DNA from: Lathyrus oleraceus
Lineage: Eukaryota > Streptophyta > Magnoliopsida > Fabales > Fabaceae
Direction of reading: 5' to 3'
DNA: 64,000 nt
Assembly (NCBI RefSeq): GCF_024323335.1
Contig: NC_066584.1
Coordinates: 239,409,994-239,473,993, forward strand
Shown here: positions 58,609 through 64,000 of the stretch, piece by piece
Layout: each line of letters opens with the position of its first letter
How positions within the stretch are numbered: position 1 is the first letter of the stretch
Notes under the pieces: model-generated
What the model was told of the DNA's origin: nothing
Database searches by the model: none
What the model saw: the letters and a program-made list of their open reading frames with translations, nothing else
Position numbers and translations under genes: made by a program

Positions 58609-58645
58609 AACGGATGTGAGGGGTGCTAATACCTTCCCCTTACAT
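58609..58645 (+). promoter_or_regulatory. Partial double-hairpin module in LTR fragment I
   Basis: Hairpin 2 is complete with one G-T wobble. Hairpin 1 keeps only its 3' arm AACGG; the break is exactly at the loop/arm border. Confidence 0.5.
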
Positions 58646-58785
58646 AACCGACTTCCTTACCCTTTTTCTCTTCCCCCGAGTTTTATCGATGTTTTCCCTT
58701 TCCTTAGGGAATAAATAAAGTTCGATGGCGACTCTATTGCATCTTTGAGCGTGCGATACACTCGGGTATTTTTTGCATAGCTTCA
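58609..58785 (+). repeat. LTR fragment I (Ogre type, + strand, 3' end)
   Basis: It opens with AACGG, the right arm of hairpin 1, then a complete hairpin 2 (58614-58645, ATGTGAGGGG/CCCCTTACAT), and ends GCATAGCTTCA at 58785, like the LTR end of G. It is the same family as G in opposite orientation. The upstream part is missing because G inserted here. Confidence 0.65.
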
Positions 58786-58851
58786 TTCCTATAGAAGAAA
58801 AATGGTTAATTGAGTTTAGACCTCCTCCTTCTCCAATTATTTGGGAACTGT

Positions 58852-59953
58852 TGTGCCATACCCCAAAATTTACCCTACCCTTCACAATGTTCATCTAGGT
58901 CCATAACCATAGTTCATATGCATACATTCATACTCAGTCATTTCACTTACATTGGAATTATGTAAGACAAGAAGACAAATATCTTGGATTCAAGGTATAG
59001 TTGTGTGTACCTAGTGAAATCTAGGGTTTCCAGGCATCTTGAGGTTGCTCAACCAAGATAAACCCTAGTGTGTTTACATCTTTGATCCTTTATGTGTGCA
59101 TCATGCTTTGAAGATTAACTTATATCATTATGGCCAAGCAAAACCCTAATTTCATCTGATTCACTACCATTCCTTGTGTTAGGTTTCATATGGTTCATTG
59201 TGCATGTTTCATTTGCTTGATCAAGATCCATTTAAGGCCTACTTGTTCTTGGTCCATTATGAGGTTTCATTGGTTTGATTAAGGCTCACTTCAAGGCTTT
59301 ACATGTTATCTTTTGCTTGTTTATGTTCTTTGGCTCAATATCATTACAAATTCTACAAGATCCACTTAATTCAATTCATTTGTGGCATTTCATCTAGTCA
59401 TTTTTAGGTCATAGTTGTTCATGTGTCCAATGGTTCACCTATGTAATCTCATTATCCATTGGTCCATGCTAAGGACTTTGTTCATCTAAGTCTTGTGGTC
59501 ATTCAAGTCAATTTTCAATACCAATAATTGGATTTTAAATATCATTCATTGGATCATTCATTTCATTTCTGTGCCATTCATTTATTCAAGTCCATTTATC
59601 TTTCATAACCAAGTATCATTTACATTCATACAATTCACATCAAAATGTCCATACATAGAAAAAAGATTACAAATTTGACAATTTTTGCAACAGTTGATTT
59701 TTGGTCAACCAGTTGCCTATTTTTCATCATCAAAGTCCACTTGCCCATTTTTCATCATCAAAGTCCATGATTCTTTTCTTTCACCATTTTTGTCCAAAGT
59801 TAGTTTTTGCAATCCATGTCCATCATGTTATGGGTGCATCCTACAAGAGGTCATAACCAAACCATTATAATGCATTCAAACCAAGCAAAATAAAACAGTC
59901 AATGACAAGTTATCAAGCAACAATTCAATTCACAATGAACCTAACATACCATG
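58852..59953 (+). repeat. LTR F (Ogre type, + strand), 5' part
   Basis: It starts TGTGCCATACCCC, close to the LTR start of G (TGTGATACCCC). It is broken at 59953 by element E; its remainder should lie right of the window beyond E. Rich in CATT/TCAT motifs, no gene. The 66 bases before it (58786-58851) show nothing recognisable. Confidence 0.7.
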
Positions 59954-60098
59954 TGTCATACCCCAAAATTTGCCTGTTAATTTTTATATACTTTCAACAG
60001 ATTCAAATAGGGTCTATTCATTTTTCAAAACATTAATCTCAAAGGAACAAAGATCCAACGCACAGGCTACTAAATCCAGAAGATGACCTGAGCTGTCA

Positions 60099-60325
60099 TG
60101 CTCGCTAGGCGAGCAAAACCTTCGCTAGGCGAAGCCCACGCTTCCTCATTCGCTCCAGCGAACCTTGTTAATTTTGCTACTGGAATGCTCGCTACCTGCT
60201 CGCTACCTGCTCGCCTAGCGAGTAAGTACTAGCTATGCTTTTATCCAAGTCTGGGAGTGTTCGCTAAAGCCTCGCTGAGGGCTCGCCTAGCGAACCCTTC
60301 GCTACTTCACTCGCCTAGCGAGCCT
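60099..60325 (+). repeat. CGCTAGGCGA palindrome cluster in U3 of LTR E
   Basis: Variants include GCTCGCTAGGCGAGC, TTCGCTAGGCGAA, CTCGCCTAGCGAG (twice) and TTCGCTCCAGCGAA, spaced roughly 15-60 bases. The two arms change together (GCTC/GAGC versus TT/AA). Confidence 0.75.
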
Positions 60326-61895
60326 ACGGATATATCAGAATATTTTGGGCCTGAATTGCCTTCATTCTGAGCCAACCAAGCCACAAAAATCAGCTATAAA
60401 TTCCAGAACTTCATTTGAAAAGGATCAGAAAAAACAAGGGAGAGAACCCTAGAAGCTAATTCAGAGTAGCCTCCATATACACTGAAGAGAACTCATCTGC
60501 ACAAAGGTTACCTCCACCAACCCTATCAGGCATAAACCTTAAGATTGCCCTGCAAACACAACGGTACAAATTCAATTTCATTCGATCCCTCCAATCAGGT
60601 TTTCCCTATTCCCACTACTTTATGCTCCAAATTTGAAATTTCTAAATGTATGAGGCATTATGGTTGAATTTGGAAAGGCGGATATCGTTAGGATTTGTAT
60701 GTGGGTCTAGATGTGCATGAATGTGTAAAACAATACTTTGAATGTTCAATCACGTAATTTTCGTAATGGATGCCATAGGGTTTGGGGTTTCTGAAATCGT
60801 ACTATTATCAAAGAAGAATCCAGAACCCGCAGACGTTCGCTAGCACCTCGCTAAGCGAACATGTAGTGAGGGTTCGCCCGACCTTCGCTAGGCGAGGCAA
60901 TAGCGAATATGACAGTAGTTGATTTTTTCTGTTTGCATTCTGATCTGTTATGTACTCGTTTGACATGTTTTATATTGCATTTGCATGTTGTTTGCCTGAC
61001 ACTATTGTTGCAATGATTCTTTTGTTTGGTGCAACTCTTGATTGCACCCCATCCCGTTATTCTAACATATTTGCTGAGTTTTTGTGAGGGCTCACATGAA
61101 TCGTGAAGAGATAGCTTGCTTGGCATTCCACTTTATTTGTGGGATGTCATCGTGGAGATTTATTCTGATTACTTGGCTAATTACATTGCCTTCGAATACG
61201 TGATCTTGTCCCTCTCTTTGTTGCCTTACGATATTACGGTCATGTCCCACGAATGTGGGGATACCCTTAGCAAAAGCCCCTTTCGATTAAATCATCATCG
61301 TCCCTAAACAGATAAGTCATTGTTCCTTCGATCAAAATGTCAATGTCTCTACGAGATGAACCTTGTCCCTCGAATGTTGCCTTCGAACATATGACTTTGT
61401 CCCTCGATGACCCTTCATTGTAGCCTACGATTAAATGATGATCATCCCTTAGAATGCTAAGGTATCCTTACAAATGTTGCCTTCAACGACCAATCGACGA
61501 CCCCACGATGTCCCTTTACATCCAAAGGGTAAGACTACTTACTTCTCAATAGTAAGGACAACTTTACCCTCCTAAGGATAGGAAATATCTGTAAAGACCT
61601 TGGGTAGGTATAACTCTTAAATGCTTGCTCACAGCTTAAAATACTTTTCACACCTCACACTTTTCAAAACATCTTTTAGAAAATCACCACTTGGTATACA
61701 TTCGCACCAGAATCATCGCCGAGTTATATTTTTCTAAACATCTTTCAAAATCAAACGAGATAAACACTTTGTATACATTCGTACAAGAATCATTACAAAG
61801 TTAAACTCTCCTTTCAAAATATTTTCTAAACACACCACATTTCTCAAACACTTTCTCAAACAAGGAAAACATAAGCGAGTTAAGCAATTAAGAGC

Positions 61896-61943
61896 CCATG
61901 GATAACCATGGATACAAAGGGTGCTAACACCTTCCCTTTGTAT
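61896..61943 (+). promoter_or_regulatory. Double-hairpin module in LTR E
   Basis: Hairpin 1 CCATG-GATAAC-CATGG; hairpin 2 ATACAAAGGG/CCCTTTGTAT, ten perfect pairs around TGCTAACACCTT. This is the most divergent family, on the other strand, with complete pairing kept. Confidence 0.65.
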
Positions 61944-62097
61944 AATGTACCTCCCGAACTCAAAATATAATCAAGGTCTTTCCTGTTCTTTTCCGCCTTT
62001 CCTTATTGGATGAAAGAAAAGTCGGTGGCGACTCTTGCTATCCGCAACATTGCTTTTCAAAGCAAAAACACAAAGTCAGTTCACCGTATCACAGAAC

Positions 62098-62115
62098 TGG
62101 CGACTCTGCTGGGGA
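62098..62115 (+). other. Primer binding site of element E
   Basis: TGGCGACTCTGCTGGGGA, complementary to the 3' part of tRNA-Arg as known for Ogre elements. Confidence 0.92.
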
Positions 62116-62827
62116 TTCTTAAAAAGAGAAGTTACCTTAAAGATAAGATCACTTATGTTTTCGAATTGTTTCTTTGTCTGATTTACTTTTAAGGGATTGT
62201 TTGGGTATTCTATGTTTGAGTGAAAGATCCTACACCCGGATCTAGTGTACCTTAGGTAAGTAGCAAGAGATCATCGCGACTGTCCGGCGTATACTGGAAT
62301 GGTTAAAATGATGGCTACGGTTAATGTGACACTTTGGATGTCCTGATGTTCCTCATGTTTACTTGAGGAAAAATTTGGCGTCTGCGTGGTGTCATCAAAG
62401 CATTAACCAGACCTTTAGAACCCTAATTGACTCATCCTAGCCATTAGAAAGTAGTGAGATAACCGACTTCGGTTCCGACTGGGGTTGGTTGATACTCGAT
62501 ACTACACTCTTTGAGATTGGACTTTAGGGAAATTTTGGTCAACCGCTTAGTGTTGCACTGAAGTGGACTTAAGGAAAGGTCAATGATTTGAGATCCTTCT
62601 GGAACCCGATTACTATTCTAGGACAAGTTGAACCAACCAAACTTCAGTGGGGAGGGTACTTGCCTATGGAACTCATGCAAGCCTTAAAACCTAGGAATGA
62701 CTGTGGTGTGACTTGTTTGTGCTTGTTACTTACTTGACATCATAACATCATAACATCATGACATCATGGCATTGTACTAACCATTTTGAGGACTTAGGGA
62801 TTTAACTTTGCTCTGTTTTGTAGGGCT
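62116..62827 (+). other. Leader of element E
   Basis: About 710 bases without a gene between PBS and the ORF1 start; includes CATCATAACATCATAACATC near 62740. Confidence 0.6.
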
Positions 62828-64000
62828 ATGGCTTCCAGGAAGACCATCCGGATCAATTTTGTAGCGACCTCTCCTCAACTCAAGGATTTAGTGTCGGAAC
62901 TTCCCGATCATGCTCAGTTCATCAATAAACATGGTTATCTCCTCAATTTAGTTACCACCGGTTTCAAGGAAGATATGATGAGAGTTCTATTCCAGTTCTT
63001 CGATCCTAAACATCATTGCTTCACCTTCCCAAATTATCAGTTGGTACCCATATTAGAAGAATTTTCCAGGTTGCTGGGGATACCTATCCTTGATCAAACA
63101 CCTTTCAGTGGTTTAGAAAAGATTCCGAGGTCTGAAGAGGTTGTCGCGGCTTTACACATGACAAAGTCCGACATTGAAACTAATTGGGTAACAAGAAGTG
63201 AAGTTAAGGGTTTACTTGCCAAATTTCTGATAAATAAGGCCCGAGAATTCCTAAAAGCTATGAGTGTCCACGCTTTCGAAGATGTTCTAGCATTACTAAT
63301 CTATGGTTTGGTGCTATTTCCTAATCCGGATCAATTCATAGACATGAATGCTGTTAAGATATTTCTCACTCATAACCCTGTGCCCACCTTGCTTGGAGAC
63401 ATTTTGCATTCCCTTCACACTCGTACTATGAAAAGGCAAGGGACTCTCATGTGCTGCGTACCTTTATTATCTAGGTGGTTTATTTCGCACCTTCCTCAAC
63501 CAGTCTTGAAGAATGAGCAAAATTTGAAATGGTCTCAAAGGATAATGTCGCTCTCCCATTCAGAGATCCATTGGTGTCCCCAACCCAAAGAAAATGTTAT
63601 CATCATTGACCGTTGTGGAGAATTCTCTAACGTACCACTCCTGGGGATAAGAGGAGGTATTACTTATAATCCTGCTTTAGCCATACGTCAGTTTGGTTAT
63701 GCTCGAAGATATGGTCCACATGAAATAATTATCCAAGGCACTGTGTTTGACTATGACAATGATTCTCAAGGTCTCCGTCAAAGGTTTGTACGAGCTTGGG
63801 GCATGGTGAAAAGAAGTACTTTAGGACAGAAAAACTCTATTCCTATGGAACCTTATCTCAGATGGGTACGCGCCAGAGCTCGTGAGCTTATCATGCCATA
63901 TCTTGCAATCGGACCTCTGATTGTTGAACCAAAAGTTGAAGGAGGTACCCCTCAGATCATTCCTTATCCAGATATGCCTACCAATGTTGAAGAATTGAAG
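62828..64000 (+). CDS. Ogre ORF1 protein (DUF7745-type), 5' part, open at the window edge
   Basis: 391 codons without a stop, starting MASRKTIRINFVATSPQLKD. ORF1 is specific to Ogre-like Tat elements and lies between the PBS and gag; its role is unknown. Conserved blocks shared with the broken ORF1 of element C: HCFTFPNYQLVPILEEF, LLGIPILDQTPFSGLEKIP, LLIYGLVLFPNPDQFIDMNA, NPVPTLLGD, SRWFISHLPQP, FSNVPLLGIRGGITYNPA, FVRAWGMVK, MEPYLRWVRARA. No signal peptide or membrane segment is evident. The ATG at 62828 is about 710 bases past the PBS. The clean frame suggests a young, possibly autonomous element. Functional assignment beyond the family is not possible from sequence. Confidence 0.85.
   Translation, partial: MASRKTIRINFVATSPQLKDLVSELPDHAQFINKHGYLLNLVTTGFKEDMMRVLFQFFDPKHHCFTFPNYQLVPILEEFSRLLGIPILDQTPFSGLEKIPRSEEVVAALHMTKSDIETNWVTRSEVKGLLAKFLINKAREFLKAMSVHAFEDVLALLIYGLVLFPNPDQFIDMNAVKIFLTHNPVPTLLGDILHSLHTRTMKRQGTLMCCVPLLSRWFISHLPQPVLKNEQNLKWSQRIMSLSHSEIHWCPQPKENVIIIDRCGEFSNVPLLGIRGGITYNPALAIRQFGYARRYGPHEIIIQGTVFDYDNDSQGLRQRFVRAWGMVKRSTLGQKNSIPMEPYLRWVRARARELIMPYLAIGPLIVEPKVEGGTPQIIPYPDMPTNVEELK

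Larger units (their letters stand above)
59954..62093 (+). repeat. 5' LTR of element E
   Basis: 2,140 bp, TGTCATACCCC...GTATCACA. TATA-like CTATAAATTCC at 60394-60404. Short palindromic motifs of the type TCGCCTAGCGA cluster at 60099-60325, upstream of the TATA box, and recur at 60834-60905. No gene inside. Confidence 0.88.
59954..64000 (+). mobile_element. Element E: Ogre retrotransposon, 5' part
   Basis: 5' LTR (59954-62093), four-base spacer, PBS, leader and ORF1 open to the window edge, all on the + strand. Left flank CCATG (59949-59953) is the predicted target duplication. The remainder (gag, protease, pol, 3' LTR) should follow beyond the edge. Confidence 0.88.

Overview
The window is from a plant nuclear genome, most likely a legume of the pea/vetch tribe (Fabeae). 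The grounds are the density of very long Ty3/gypsy Tat-lineage (Ogre-type) retrotransposons, their LTRs of about 1.7 to 4.9 kb, their tRNA-Arg-type primer binding site (TGGCGACTCTGCTGGGGA), the extra ORF1 upstream of gag, and one plant host gene with spliced exons. The species call is inference; no marker gene fixes it.

Left part (1-36.4 kb) is a four-level nest. A Ty1/copia element (D; pol 3' half and 3' LTR, 33674-36385, + strand) was hit by an Ogre element (C, - strand; 5' LTR 28748-33673, leader, broken ORF1, broken gag). C was hit in gag by a second Tat/Ogre element (A, - strand; 1-8311 plus 23521-23990), which keeps gag-protease and RNase H but has lost the reverse-transcriptase and integrase cores. 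A's 5' LTR was hit by a complete non-autonomous Ogre derivative (B, 8312-23520, 15.2 kb, nearly identical 4.49-kb LTRs, target duplication GAGAG). B carries only a 125-codon gag N-terminus and a 2.3-kb tandem array built on CACCAAAAGGATGA.

Middle part (36.4-48 kb) is the only genic stretch. One host gene on the - strand (six coding exons, 37707-44614, 216 aa) matches the plastid-type DUF1997 family. Its last intron is 5.9 kb and holds an antisense copia remnant, an LTR-like fragment and local repeats. About 150 bp upstream of its ATG lies a Helitron-like 3' terminus, followed by exon-like gene fragments, a Stowaway-type MITE and a possible tRNA-derived SINE.

Right part (48-64 kb) is again nested Ogre LTRs: a truncated - strand element (G), a solo LTR (H) inserted four bases from the end of G's LTR, LTR fragments I and F on the + strand, and element E (+ strand; 5' LTR, PBS, leader, and an ORF1 open to the window edge).

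The most striking signal is structural. Seven LTR copies from six Ogre-type families, plus a fragment of another, carry near the LTR 3' end two abutting hairpins (48-49 nt) whose stems differ between families by compensatory changes while the loops stay almost fixed. A second module, a hairpin between CCGAACTACG and ACGTAGGCA, shows the same covariation and is duplicated inside LTRs. Two of the internal tandem arrays (in B and in the LTR of G) are also built of stem-loop units. These look like conserved RNA structures of the Ogre lineage; I cannot say from memory that they have been described.
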